Assembly: GCA_021307315.1 (NCBI GenBank)
Contig: JAJSPD010000002.1
Span: 186,001 to 250,000, forward strand
Reading direction: 5' to 3'
Origin: Bisporella sp. PMI_857
Taxonomy: Eukaryota; Ascomycota; Leotiomycetes; Helotiales; Helotiaceae
Length of the DNA stretch: 64,000 bases
Shown: positions 1 to 12,146 of the stretch, in pieces
Layout of the letters: every line of letters starts with the position of its first letter
Position numbering within the stretch: position 1 is the first letter of the stretch
Translations under genes and position numbers: made by a program
The notes under the pieces: model-generated
Told to the model about the DNA's origin: nothing
Seen by the model: the letters and a program-made list of their open reading frames with translations, nothing else
Databases searched by the model: none

Positions 1-1
1 A

Positions 2-2327
2 TGGTGGGTGACTGATGAGCAGAGGCTCAAACGGGACCATCCTCCTCGTGTGTATCCATTAGAAGACCTAGGCTACACACCTAATCTTATCCAGACGGAC
101 GAGGCAATCTGGAAAGAGGAATATACTAGTGATGAGAATTGGGATACGAGATACTTCGTAGCCAATCTTCATGGCGGCACCCTATTAGTCAATGGAATAG
201 AAGTCAAGAAGGGGAGTGTGGCAGGACCATTGCCGGACTTTGCTGTGATTGAAACTCCAGGAGGCCAGGTTTCTTTCTGGTGGGGAGTGCAGGGTAGACA
301 TTGGGGTGGGAAGAAGGGACTAACAGATGAAGCTGAGAGGTGGCGGACCTTGCGCTTACCTGAAGATTGCAAGTATCTTGGCATGAACGCAGGTCAAGTT
401 TGGCAGTCAAAATTCAAGGACAGGATCGAGAGGGAGAAAACAGGTAATGACCTTGAAGATGACGAAGAATGGGCTTGTTGGAAGAAGGGTAATCCATACC
501 CTCTTAGTAAGTCTTAGCCTCATACTGTTACCAGAACTGACTGAATATTATGAAGGCCGATCGAAGATACCCCCACCTGGTTACGCATCTGGGCTAAAGC
601 ATATCACTACAGAAGATGAAGAATTGCAAGCCTTGATTCTACAATATAGACATTACCAAAAAGGGCGAATGGGGAGTATGGGCAAACGACGTCGCTTGCA
701 TCCTCCTTTACTCAGCAACTTCTGGCCTGGTAGCAACGCTCTTCCTAATGAGGATTTAACTGGGGTAACTCCTAGGGAATTTGAATTAGCTAAGCAGAAG
801 CAGACTGAGTTACGTTGTCAAAGAGAAGCAGAAGCGGACCGCAACAAATATGAGCAAGAAGAAGCTTGGAAGAGGGCATCTCGAGACAATGCTGCGAAAC
901 GTATATTAGGGAAGCAAACCGCCCCGGCAATAATGAAAATTAGGTTTGACGACACTCTCAAGGATATCAAGGCAAAGCGCCTGAACGAGCAAAAGAGGAA
1001 AAGACAAGCCATTGACAAGGAATATGATGACCAAAAGCAGGCAATCTCCAGCAAGCGGCAAAAAATGCTGGAGGATGCAGTGGTGGCGGCGAGGAGAGCT
1101 AACAACCCTAGCATGAATGATGCTGACTTCCGAGTACAAGAGGAAGCATTATTTCACGAGCGAGAGATATTAAGAAGGACGCTAAACACTGTCAGGGTTG
1201 GTCGTGGCCTTCCAGAGATTTCTCCTCGTCAAAGTCCAGGTGAGATAGCACAGTTGAGGGCCGATGTTGATAGGCGAGCTAGAGAAGCTAGAGAAGCTAG
1301 AGAGCAGACAGCCAAGAGATGGGAACAGAGACGCAGAGAAGATGCGGCTAGCCGCAAGAAAGAAGAAGTGGCCAAGGCAGCGAGAGACACACAGGCTTTA
1401 TATTTCATAAAGCGGCCACAGGATGAACATGGAGACCCAGGACTATCAAACAGCCAACAAGACATGCAGTCTATGCAACAATTGCCAATTGATAGAAAAG
1501 ATCCGCAGACAAAGCGACGAGAATTTAAAATAAAAGTCCAGGAGGTGCCGCCTAGAAAGCAACAGGAAGATGCAAAGGAGCCTACCGTACTACGATTGGG
1601 AGATAAATACCGACCCAGCACGCCTCAAAGATCCCCTCAGGCTGGTCCAACACAAGCGCCTAAAAAGCCTAGGCAAACTGATGTCAGCACTAAAACCCCT
1701 CCTACTCCGAGCAATACAACGAAATCTGGTCCAGGATTATCCGCCCTGACACAAACTCCAGGATTCTCTGCTTACTGGGGCCTTCGAGAAGATAAACACA
1801 TGTTAAGGGAGCTTGACTTAGAATCTGATTTTTGGCGTACGCAAACAGGAGAACGGTCATTGTTAGTACGGCATGACGACTACCGAGGCTGGGAATACAC
1901 AATGTGGGATGCACTCAAGCCGATTCTAGCAATGATCCCAGGCAAGGACGGTATACTGAGAGAAACTCGGCTGGCAGCACATAGGAGGAGACTCGTTCCT
2001 GAGCTGCACAGAGGCCTTGCCAATCGGGCATGGGCACACTGGATAGAACATAATCCCAGATCTACCATCACGTATTTTTACAAGGCCCTTTATGCTGTGC
2101 ACAGAAATTACGAAAACTTCGATGCCCTCTTCGTGGATGAATATAAAAAGCGTCAGCTAAGCGAAGAGGATACAAAGGATTCGAATTGGAATATAATAAG
2201 TGCCACAGCTTTGTATGACGCAGGTGACTGGGATGCACAATTGCAAGTAGTGGCTGGCCCGCCGAATGAGGAACCTGTCCAGACATTCTGGAGTAAGACA
2301 CATGGGAGGAGGATCACAATATATTAA
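2..2327 (+). CDS. Hypothetical coiled-coil protein, 5' end beyond window
   Basis: The frame is open from base 2, so the true start lies left of the window; the GTG at base 8 is not a credible eukaryotic start. Two exons (2-506 and 556-2327) join in phase across a 49-base GT-AG intron with a CTGAC branch site, giving 758 visible residues. The first 165 residues are a Trp- and Gly-containing region. The middle is very rich in Lys, Arg, Glu and Ala and should form long coiled coils; it includes a short REA repeat near base 1280. A Pro/Thr-rich linker then leads to a C-terminal globular region with many aromatic residues. I do not recognise the family and assign no function. Exon structure and length argue that it is real. 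Confidence 0.75.
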
Positions 2328-2558
2328 GCGCTTGAAGGAAGCGGAATGCTCGACTAAATGTAAAGTTCCTAGATGGCGAGAATTTACTTACAGATTTTAT
2401 GCAGATGTTTATAGTTATGTGCCTTAGTCCCGAATTGTGGGTAGTAACACAATAAGAAAACATCATGAAGCCAAGATATTTTCCATAGATAAACATACAT
2501 ATAGTGTACAGCTAGATGTGACAATATAAACAGCTCTCTTTGGGCCACCCCTATCATA

Positions 2559-2939
2559 TCACGGCGGCTTCGGGTTCGTGTTATCATTCTTCGAAGGTCT
2601 GAAGCCAAATATCTCTCCTACAATCCCGCCAGGTTTCGGCACAGGGCATTCTCGTTTTGGCATCGATGGACTGGACGGTGATAGTGAAACCCCATCGCTA
2701 CTCTCCTCAATCTGCGACGCTCCGCTCAACGACTGATCGACCTCTCCCTGCTTCTCTACACACATCCGCCGCCTTCTTTTCCTTGGTGTTCCATCAGGCA
2801 TCTCTCCATCAGCACGCACCATTCTAGGCGCGGGACATGGCAGAGCGTGTGGCAGAGCTACGACAAAGAAACTGGCAAACAGGGTAGTTGCGAATAATGA
2901 GGAGGTAAATCTACTCCGGGGATGGAGGTGTGGAGGCAT
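2559..2939 (-). CDS. Small single-pass membrane protein, conserved-looking hypothetical
   Basis: A 126-residue uninterrupted frame with an ATG start on the minus strand, convergent with the preceding coiled-coil gene (231 bases between their stops). Residues about 9-30 are a hydrophobic segment rich in Phe, Ala and Leu that could be a signal anchor or a mitochondrial inner-membrane helix. It is followed by PHALPCPAPR, a basic RKRRRR stretch, an acidic/Ser-rich linker, and a tail containing ECPVPKPGG and GEIFGF. The paired CPxP motifs and the layout resemble small fungal proteins of unknown role that I half remember, but I cannot name a family. It is unlike a random shadow frame, because no other coding signal overlaps it and the composition is organised. 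Confidence 0.55.
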   Translation of the reverse strand: MPPHLHPRSRFTSSLFATTLFASFFVVALPHALPCPAPRMVRADGEMPDGTPRKRRRRMCVEKQGEVDQSLSGASQIEESSDGVSLSPSSPSMPKRECPVPKPGGIVGEIFGFRPSKNDNTNPKPP

Positions 2940-3530
2940 GGTTTTAGACAGCAGAATTGTCTGTTGAGTGACCGAAATTGTGCTGTGAATAGTTAGATTC
3001 TTAAATTTTGACCAATTGGGGTTATCAATTACCTATACTGCACACATCTGACTCCTTACGACATCGATTCGATGTGGGAAATGACAAATATCTCTCAACA
3101 CGCGATTCTTCAGAGGTTAATCGGATGGTTGAAAGAAGCTCTTCTAAATTTCGTTAGCGTTTTTGGACCCCTGTCAATGTGTCGTGCAGATCTCGCGAGG
3201 CTGGGAATTTGCCTATCTTTAGACTTCAAAATGCATTACCACTAAAACCGCTATATCTTTTACGAAACTAGGCAGTATCTTCCTAGATCTGTAGATTTTG
3301 GGGTCCTTCATCATTTGTGAGCAAAAGTTCTGGAAACTGCACGCAAAAGACCCTACCGATATCCAACTTTTATCGCCACAGAGCGCAATCACCACAATTT
3401 CACATTGCGCCGAACGAGATTTAAAAGCAATATTGGAGACGATCGGTCTGTTTTCAATATCAGGCTATAAGTGTTGCATGAGCTTAAGAGAGCCCAATCT
3501 GCTGGCGATTTGAAAGCGCAAGCTCTTACA
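2940..3530. other. Divergent intergenic region
   Basis: This lies between the divergently oriented 126-residue gene and the PP4 gene and presumably holds both promoters. The frame that can be drawn at 3298-3513 has no ATG start and no recognisable protein content. I see no other gene here. Confidence 0.5.
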
Positions 3531-4937
3531 ATGAGCGACCTAGATAGGTAATTATGCAACAACTGTAAAGAACATAGGCATATTGGCTAACTGTGGATTA
3601 GGGCAATTTCGCAGCTGCGAGCATGCCGACCTATACCAGAAGCACAAGTCCGCGAATTGTGTCACAAGGCCAGGGAACTACTTATTGAGGAGGGAAATGT
3701 GGTAACGGTGACTGCACCAGTCACGGTATGCTTGGAGAATTGCTGCGAGAAGGGCTTTTGCTGATACATGCGTCGCAGATATGTGGCGATATTCACGGCC
3801 AGTTTCACGACTTGATGGAGCTTTTTAGAGTGGGCGGAGATGTACCAGATACGAACTATCTATTCATGGGTCCGTAATGCGATATTGAATCCCGCCTACC
3901 CAGCTTGCTAACCATAAACAGGCGATTTCGTTGACCGTGGTTTCTATTCTCTAGAATCTTTTCTCCTTCTATTATGTCTCAAAGTACGATACCCGGACCG
4001 GATGACGTTGATACGAGGGAACCACGAATCAAGGCAGATTACCACTGTTTATGGCTTTTATGATGAATGTTTACGTAAATATGGGAGCGCGAATGTGTGG
4101 CGATACTGCTGCGAAGTGTTCGACTACCTTGCTCTTGGAGCGATTGTTCTAGGAGCTTCTAATACACTTGAACCATCCACTGCAAGGCGTACACGATCAA
4201 AGAGTCCCACATCAACGCAAGAATATGTCGATCCAGACATCGAGATCGAGGTTTTGAATTCGGAAGGTTATCGTGTAGGGGACCCGGTACGGAGAGCTGC
4301 AAGGAGTACAAATGGATCTTCAGCAAAAACAGGGCCGCCCGGCTCTGGCGCATCTGGCGATAGTGGAGGAACAATTGGAAATTCCGGAGGCGCAATACTA
4401 TGTGTTCATGGTGGGCTATCTCCATTGATCGATAGCGTGGACAAAATCCGCCTTTTGGATCGGAAACAGGAAGTCCCTCACGAAGGAGCCATGTGCGACC
4501 TTCTCTGGTCGGACCCAGACGAAATCGAAGGCTGGGGTCTCTCACCGCGAGGAGCTGGATTTCTATTTGGGGCTGATATCGTTAAGGCCTTCAACCATAA
4601 CAATAATCTATCATTGATCGCACGCGCGCATCAGTTGGTCATGGAAGGTTTCAAGGAGATGTTCGACAGTCAAATAGTGACTGTCTGGTCAGCACCAAAC
4701 TATTGCTACAGGTGTGGAAATGTTGCAGCAATTCTTGAGCTGGGTGAGGATGGAAGTAGTGAAGGCATCGTCTCCCGAAGTAATGGCGACGTCAACAGAA
4801 GTGACGGTGGAGTAATGAAGGATGCAGAATTGAGGTTATTAGATGGACCAGCTCGAAGGTATAGGGTCTTTCAAGCAGCACCGCAAGATTCGAGAGGGAT
4901 GCCAGCCAAGAAGCCCGTTGCGGATTACTTCTTGTAG
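3531..4937 (+). CDS. pph3: Serine/threonine protein phosphatase PP4 catalytic subunit
   Basis: PPP-family metallophosphatase. In yeast and animals PP4 dephosphorylates gamma-H2AX and other DNA-damage substrates with dedicated regulatory subunits. Four exons (3531-3547, 3602-3725, 3779-3869, 3922-4937) join in phase and encode 415 residues, against 307 in human PP4C. The metal-binding motifs GDIHGQ, GDFVDRG and RGNHE are present. So are [23 protein letters not shown] and the C-terminal DYFL tail that is carboxymethylated in this family. The start MSDLDRAISQLR and the stretch [20 protein letters not shown] separate it from PP2A and PP6. Two hydrophilic insertions explain the extra length: about 80 residues before CVHGG and about 35 residues before the final strand. 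No catalytic residue appears lost. Confidence 0.96.
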
Positions 4938-5569
4938 CACCGTGAAACCTTGGAGACATATAGATGATTGTTTCCATAGAGCATTTATTGTATGATGGCA
5001 TGAGGAAAATGAAGCTTGTTTGGCGTCTATACTTCCTTGATAAGATACCCTAAGTCAAGACCAAGAGCAGTCTATTGCTCAGAGCGACCAAATGTGGAGA
5101 ATATCAGAGCTAAGCGAATAATGAAAAGGGGTCCAGGGGCATTATTGTGCTGATCCATTTGCAACTTCAATTCATCTCAAAATTTTCCTTACGGCGTCAA
5201 CTTTCTATCACACATGGCAAAGGATATTCCGTTACACCAAAGGTATGGTGTGGAGTTGAGGTACACCTGATCCCATCGCGAACGGAGAATTATCTTCCGC
5301 ATCCAACCAATCCCTCATATTCTCATCGTCCCGCCACCCAGCCAAAATACGACCCCATTCACGATACTACCAAATACCGTACTGGCAAAATATGCTCTCC
5401 TCAGTCATTGCGATCATGTAGCATCAGGAGCCAATGGCTGTAGACGGCCCCTCCTCTTAAGCTTAAGCGGCCATCGGAAATCGATCCGATCTTGAGCTTG
5501 GGTAGTAGATAATGGAGCTCCTAGCTACGTGCCGTCTTGTGTTCTGTATTGGCATGTTCTCTCATTAGA
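4938..5569. other. Intergenic region
   Basis: It contains the 3' flank of the PP4 gene and the 5' flank of the dioxygenase gene. A frame at 5147-5443 has a poor composition and no family resemblance. I see no gene. Confidence 0.5.
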
Positions 5570-6471
5570 ATGAAGGACGCAACAAAGGCATCGACCACAG
5601 GCGTTGACCTGTCTCAGCTATATTCCTCGGCCCCAAGAGTCCTAGTGGGTAGTACTATCCTCCTCGCACTCCTCGCGACCTACCTCTCCGGAACTATTCC
5701 TCATGCTCTCCCGAAGCTCGCAAAATGGCGACCAGAACAGCCAGATCACTCGCCCTTTATCTGTGCGCCACATGATTATTCCACTGAGATTGTTTCCACC
5801 GACCCACTCCTAATCTACATCAACAACTTCACCACTCCCCTTGAAATCCGCCACTTGATCGAAGCTGGGTTCTTGTCCCTCATCCCTTCCCGCAGCTCCC
5901 CTCTCTAACACTACCCAGATCCCCAAACCTCGCGCCATCCGAGATTTATATTCATAATCGCAAAGTCCCATCCCGCGACCGGACCTCCAAATCCGCCGGT
6001 CTTTCACCCTCCCTTCCCGTTGCTCAATGCATTCTTGACCGCGCCCGTGCGTTCATGGGCACTCTCCTTCGCCCCATTGATGATTTCTCCACACCGCAAC
6101 TCGTCCAGTACCAAGCATCTGAGTACTTCAACTTACATCATGATTGGTATCCCTCCCCTCAGCTGATGGCTGACGGAAGCGGGAGGCGGTTCAACAGGGT
6201 TGCGAGCTTCTTTATGTTCTTAGAAGGCGATTGTGAGGAAGGCGAGACGTGGTTTCCTTATCTCAGCGATGAGGAGGAGGAGGAAAGGGAAGGAAGGTGG
6301 AGAAAACATGAAGATGGAGGACTCTCCTTTAAGCCAAGAGAAGGAAATGCATTGTTTTGGGTCAATTTGCACCAGAATGGGACAGGCGACAGAAGGGTGA
6401 TGCATGCCGGCCTTCCACTGAAGAGCGGCGTTAAGACTGGGATAAATCTTTGGCCAAGGAGATTTTACTGA
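5570..6471 (+). CDS. Prolyl-4-hydroxylase-like 2-oxoglutarate/Fe(II) dioxygenase
   Basis: Two exons (5570-5868 and 5919-6471) join in phase to give 283 residues. The intron is 50 bases and ends in a textbook CTAAC branch plus CCCAG, but its donor GTTCTT is weak. The ATG at 5570 is chosen because the upstream in-frame codons contain only non-ATG starts. Residues about 26-46 form a hydrophobic helix near the N-terminus, suggesting a type II membrane anchor. The C-terminal catalytic domain shows the HxD iron ligands in YFNLHHDWYP, the distal His in VMHAGLPL, and the 2-oxoglutarate-binding Lys in GVKTGINLWPR. Family members hydroxylate prolines or related residues using 2-oxoglutarate and oxygen; the substrate cannot be read from the sequence. 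An acidic EEEEE loop lies within the catalytic domain. Confidence 0.88.
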
Positions 6472-9400
6472 ATGATTTGAATTGATGATACCTAAATTCT
6501 AGTTCGTGATTCCATGCCTATTTAGAGATTGATACGAATTGACAGTAAGATATCATTTGAGAGCAATGTTTTCGACCAATTTTTTAAGTCACGGCTGACC
6601 ATAAAGATGCTTGATTTGACACATATCCCAAGCTGTATTGAATAATCTTGCGTCCTTGGCAGAAGAATTATATAGAAACGAGATGATAATGCCAGGTGCA
6701 TGACAAACAACAAGCAGTCTCGCGATATTGATCAAACCAAGCCGGAATATCCAATACATCTAACGAGATAATTTTTTTCCAAAAATATCAAATATGCAAA
6801 CCACCAGGGGTGCATCTTTACATGAGCATACAAGCATAGCCTGCTGTGGCTTACCTCAGACGGCTTGCGCTCATTGACATCAGCCGCTCTATCTGGCATT
6901 CACATGCCAGAAGAACATTGCTTTGAAGTGATTGGGTTACTGCCTAGACTTCCGTGCATACCCTTCTCGAACGATCGCATCTTTCAAGACTCGCTGAAGT
7001 ATGCGGCCCCCTATTTTGCGATGATCGATGGGGCCATGGCTGGGTCTCCAAAGGATCAGAGCGGGAACTCCACAGCGATAGTTGAGGTACCAAGGACGGT
7101 ATGGAATTTTTGAACCAGGGTGGGGTAACTAAGTAATTCGGAATACCTCCAATGAAACATATTCCGGAAGTGTAACGTGCCTTGAACTGACCCAGCACCC
7201 TGTGAGAGGTGAATTCTGGATTGCTGGATGATGGCAAAGTAGTAGAGCCACATCAGGGCAGGGTCGGAATTTTTACGGTACCGAAGCACCATAATTCTGG
7301 AGTATTCGGCTTTTGGGCCGCAATTTATTTACCAATATGTATGCATGATTTGATTAGGATTAGAGTGTGTTTATGGGGGTTTAGAGCTCTGTTGCCAGGT
7401 GCACGACAATCCCCCACCATTCGTTACATCGTATGCAGTGATGAGGCGAGAAAGGTGAAGGAGATGAACTCTCTCCTGAGATGCTTGCCACACTAATGCA
7501 TCATTGGTAGAAGAAAAGGCTGAGATGCACCATACTAGGAAGGAGATTCAAATACCAGAAGCCAAGAGTAGGTATAGTACTTCAATTATTGAATGACTAC
7601 CTTCAAAGCGACTGCGCAGATGTCCCGAAGAGGGCCTTGTCAGACTCCTTTATGTTTGTGAGGCTACTGATTCGTGCTGACCCACTCAGGAGGCTTGATT
7701 GACCTTCAAGCACTGAGACAGGTGGCACAAAGAGGCTGCATGGACTACCGTAAGCGCGCGCTTCCTTGATACATCTGCATTTGTCCGTACACCACCGTTG
7801 ACACCACTTGTGGTGATTTCTCGGGCAGATGGATTGTCCCCGCGTGAGTAGTGACAATATTGCCTGCCTCGGCCAGTTGAGCTTCGCCTTCCTCCGCAGG
7901 GCTGGAGAGAGCAGTAAGCCGCATTCAAGTATATCAACGCCTTCACAATCGGCAATGTATATTTATATATGGAGCTGAATACAGGGAAGACATCCAAAGA
8001 TATGACAGACTCTTCCTTTAGTAGGTTATGCATTTTATCATACAAGGATAAACTGCTTTCTGGATAGCTTCCCACAACAGTAGACGAGGCGAACGCGTGA
8101 AGAGCCCCCATAAACCCTTCCTCGAGTATTGGAGATATAAGTCGAATTGATCCTCAACCAAGGCAAGACGTACGAAAAATACTCTTACATATCAGCACAG
8201 ATCAACATCTAACTGCTTGCTGGTTCTTGTGAATATTATGTTCAAATTGTTTGTATCTTTATCCTGAGCAATTTGCAAAGGTCATTTTATTTCCTAGAAG
8301 GCTTTCGATTAAGAGCATGTAGGATAGACCGGCGATTTCCTTGTCTTGCATATGTCTTGTGAGATGATCTAAGCTAACTTCAGTGCGAAGAAGCATTTCA
8401 GAGAGTGGTGGCGTCTGGGAGAAGCTGGGGAAATGAATGTTCCACAGCCAGTCATTTCCCAACCAATGGCCGGCCCAGTTTCCATCGTGTATGGCTACCT
8501 GCTGCACCTGAGTAGAATGGAAATAAAGGAGTTGCTGACATTCATTCAGGGTACTGGAGGAGAAATGTAAACAAGTCCAGGCTTCGAATCGGGGAAACAA
8601 TTTAATGCTTGAGCGGTGGCTAGCCGTTGACCAACGGAATGAAATGGTGGCCCTTGGGCAGAGCACAGTCTCTGCAAGGAGTTGCCTTAGAGATGAATTT
8701 CATTTGATAAAGAAAAATCTAAAGTCAATGGTGGCACAGCTTCCGGCCACGTATGGAAAATCTCAGGACAACACTATAGATGGACAGTTCTCTATTTGTA
8801 CAGGGAATATTAGCAAGTTGGGCAAGAACTGAATGAATTTTAGAGTGCCGAGAGTACCATTAAATAAGTCTCCTGCTTGTTGGGGTATAGGTACCGTAGG
8901 ACTAATATAATTCGAAACTGAGTGGCTTCGCAAGCAGACTCCACTTTTGCTTCTGGGAGAAAAGATAGACCAATTCGAGATCGCTTGGAAATACCGAACT
9001 ATCCAAATGTCTCGATGGATACGTTATTTGATGAGCCCCTTGTCATTAAGTTGTACATCGGTGGAAATACTTTATGACAGAAAAATGCAAGGTGCCCAAC
9101 ACCTCACAAACTACATACCAAAGTCAAGCGGATATTGAGTATACATTTCTCTTGTGTCAAATGCTGCTTGCGAAAATCTATGCTTCGTGACGTCAGAATG
9201 TGTGCACTGCATGGTTGAGCTTCCATGCAAGTGAATTCGAAATGTCTATGGATAGAAGCATGCTATGAGTAACGCAGGATCAAGCGCTATGAAAGGGAGA
9301 TGTCCTACCAACAAATGCTTCAGACATGATCAGCATTATTGATGAACACAACATGCAAACGACATGTGCAACAATATGGTGTGTACTGCGGCCGGAATCT

Positions 9401-12146
9401 GATTCTAGCTTCCGCAATGGCCACGAGGTGGCGTGTTGAGCTTAGAAACAGGCACAACATTGATCGCTGCCCTCCTTATCATTTAGGGAAATGGCCGTTG
9501 TCAAACTTTCTTATTGAGATGAATGCCCGCTCTCCAACTATCCTCGGACCAAAATCCGACGCTATGCTTATCTCCCTTTGGCGACCCATGTAATGATACA
9601 GATTGCTGACGGCAAAGTGCAGCAAATGCTTGTTATAACAGGCTTCTATCAAAGGTAACAATAAAATGCTGCTATAGTGCTTTAAGGAGGTGGTCTCGCG
9701 TCCGAAGAAGCGTTGTGCCTCGATTCGATTAAGATCCGTGTGGCTTGAGCAAACATCTACCACGTGGATGCCTTGTTATAACTTCCCCAGGAACGGCCGA
9801 TGCTGCCCCAACTCTCCCAAATCACTCTACTGGATCTATCCATGCGTCTTAGCAACCATAAAGAAATGCATATCGTGGCTACTGAGTTCTCAAGTATCAT
9901 GTCTAACAGACTAGAAGTTGATATTTGGCTCTGAAGAATAGAGCTTGGAGTGAAGAGTTGTAAGGAGAGAGTGTCTGATGTAGAAAGGGGTATTCTGAGA
10001 TCATCAAAAACGCCAATATCCCCTGTACTCCAGAGTCAAATCTTGGGGCGGCTGGTGCCGACCCAGATTCTCCAAGTCTCGAATGATAAGTGACCAAATC
10101 CATTTTCTGAAACGGTTGCACATCGGAGGGTATTTCCTACAATGGTAGCATAAATTCCCGAGGACAGCTCTAGATAGCAGGTATCACTCTTCTGGGATGC
10201 GCGCGTGTGCATGCACACCTTGCTAATGGTGGCAGATGGATAGATCCGTCGAGGGTATTGGATTGGAGAGAGCGCTAATTGGTAGGCTCAAACCAATGGT
10301 AATTGCTTCGTCAGTATTCTGTAGGGTTTCATGGTCTTAGGGGCCAATTTTTGGGGGCTAGAGCCATGTAGTAGAAGCGCGGTTCGGAGACTGAGCTGAA
10401 TTCCACATCGACCGTGCCAATGATTTGATGAATGGAAGTTTGTGATGGCGACTGAGCTGAGATGGTGTTTCCTAGATTATGTATGACAAGTTTGAATGAG
10501 GTACCATTGACAGATATTTACCAGCAGACGCGAACGTGCATATATGGCGTTACCTCGGCAGTGGTGAAGTGCATTTGAATTATGGGAGACGTCGAGATGC
10601 GGCGTCGTGGCCTTGAAGATATGCCGGCAGGCGATGTAGGCTCTCAAGGGTGAGTTCATAAGGAGATGGTTGCAACGTAGACGGGAGTTGTGGATGTGAG
10701 TTGAGGTGAGGTACAATAAGATAAGAGTCAAAGCAAAGTCTAGAGGGGTAGTGTAGCGTAGTGTACCGTCTATAGTGGGTTTTTTGTATTTGTCTAGTTC
10801 TTTCCTTCTAGCGTGAGTGGCCTTTGAGAAAGCCAAGCTGCAGGGACTAGAACTTTTTGGCGAGAGTAGGGGGGGTTGGCGTTGGCGATCGCATTGGATC
10901 GGCATGGGCATGGGCTAGGCTTAGGGCTAGGGCTAGGGCTAAGGCTAAGGCTGGAGTCAGTAGGGCTAGTACAATAATGCTAATAGGGTTAATAAGGCTA
11001 GCGGGGCTGATAGGGCTAGTAGGTCTTTTCTGTGCGTGACAACCCCTGAACCAACTGCCAATTCCGATGCGACCATAGCTAACGACCCTCGACCTCATCA
11101 CTGTCTTCTCTCGCATTCCACCGCTGAGAAACCTTGGTCTTGATTCTGTATCAAGAACTCATATAGCACCCCCATCTTGCAATTCCAATGCTAAATACGA
11201 GAGCGATGGGGGCAATCTTTCAGTTTCATAATCGGTTCCAAAATGGTTGAGTAAGTGACAATCAACACCAGGACACCTGCATTGGACAGTCTTCCAATAG
11301 TCATGGTAGTCTCTTCCATTTCGATATTATTCGATACTTTACAACGCCACAGAGCACTCTGAAACATCTTGTACTCTTTCTTACATCATTTCAAGGCATA
11401 TCTTCTCATTTGATTTCCCCAGCGGGTGAAACTATCATAGTAAATGTCGTTGTTTGCCCTAAATCTCCTATGCTTCATGCGGAAACTACTTTGGCCATTT
11501 TCCACCGCGTATAGAATACGCTGCATGGTGATCCTTCGATTCACACTGCCATCCTGATTTCTGTTTGTTCTTTGCAGTAACTACACATGGCCCCCATACC
11601 CTCCACTGTAGTACAGTGCAGGAACTCTGGTCCCTGTTCCGTCGGCACTCTTCTTTTTCTTACCCGAGGCTGGGGTGCTTTTGAAGCCGCCATAATGGTG
11701 AGAAAACGGTCACAGGTGCGATGATTCAATTGTGACTAGTGTGCCGTCTCGTTCCTGATGCCATCCTGAATCTCGACTAGTCTCGTTGCCTTGTTGAACA
11801 GGTAGGTAAGTTATGTTTCAAAGATATTATTTTGAGATTTCTGCCCATTGTGCCTACTATTTAACCTCCCCAGTGTCCTGTTGAATCTCCTTAATGCCAT
11901 TCTATTGTTTCGCCAGTCTCGATTGATATATATGAGAGTCTCCCCTTCGTTTCTAGAGTTCTTTCATCTGGCGCGGCGTCCCTCTCGAATTGTGAAAGCA
12001 ATACCAGACCGAGGCCTACATTGTAGACAGGCCGGGCTAATCTCGTCCTGTCTTTTCATCTCTTTTGATCAACTCGACCATACCGTAGCACACTGTTTTC
12101 TGAGAGATATTACGTTGTTGATTCTACTCATTAAAGAGCTCGCAAA
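6472..12146. other. Long gene-poor region
   Basis: About 5.7 kb without a gene I can support. Short frames at 6865-7113 (+), 7686-8111 (-), 8259-8666 (-) and 9479-9763 (-) lack a start/intron structure or motif that would join them into a protein. The three minus-strand frames lie in order and could be scraps of one decayed gene, but I could not show it. A degenerate hexamer array is listed separately. Confidence 0.5.
10901..11022 (+). repeat. Degenerate hexamer tandem array (GGCTAG/GGCTAA)
   Basis: Nine consecutive hexamers from 10901 to 10954 follow the pattern GGCATG x2, GGCTAG, GCTTAG, GGCTAG x2, GGCTAA x2, GGCTGG. Looser copies (TAGGGCTAG, ATAGGGTTA, AGGCTAG) continue to about 11022. 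The unit overlaps the TTAGGG telomere motif in places (CTTAGGG, ATAGGGTTA) but is not a clean telomere repeat. An open frame across it encodes only alternating Ala/Arg/Lys and is treated as an artefact of the repeat. Confidence 0.75.

Noticed and set aside
7686..8111. 141-residue minus-strand frame, with others at 8259-8666 and 9479-9763, as exons of a fungal regulator
   Set aside because: I could not find phase-consistent donors and acceptors linking them or any zinc-cluster motif. Content is compatible with chance.
10857..11039. Open frame of alternating Ala/Arg/Lys then Gly/Leu/Ile across the hexamer array
   Set aside because: The composition is a direct product of the tandem repeat, and the opposite strand is open for the same reason. 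There is no ATG context or splice support.
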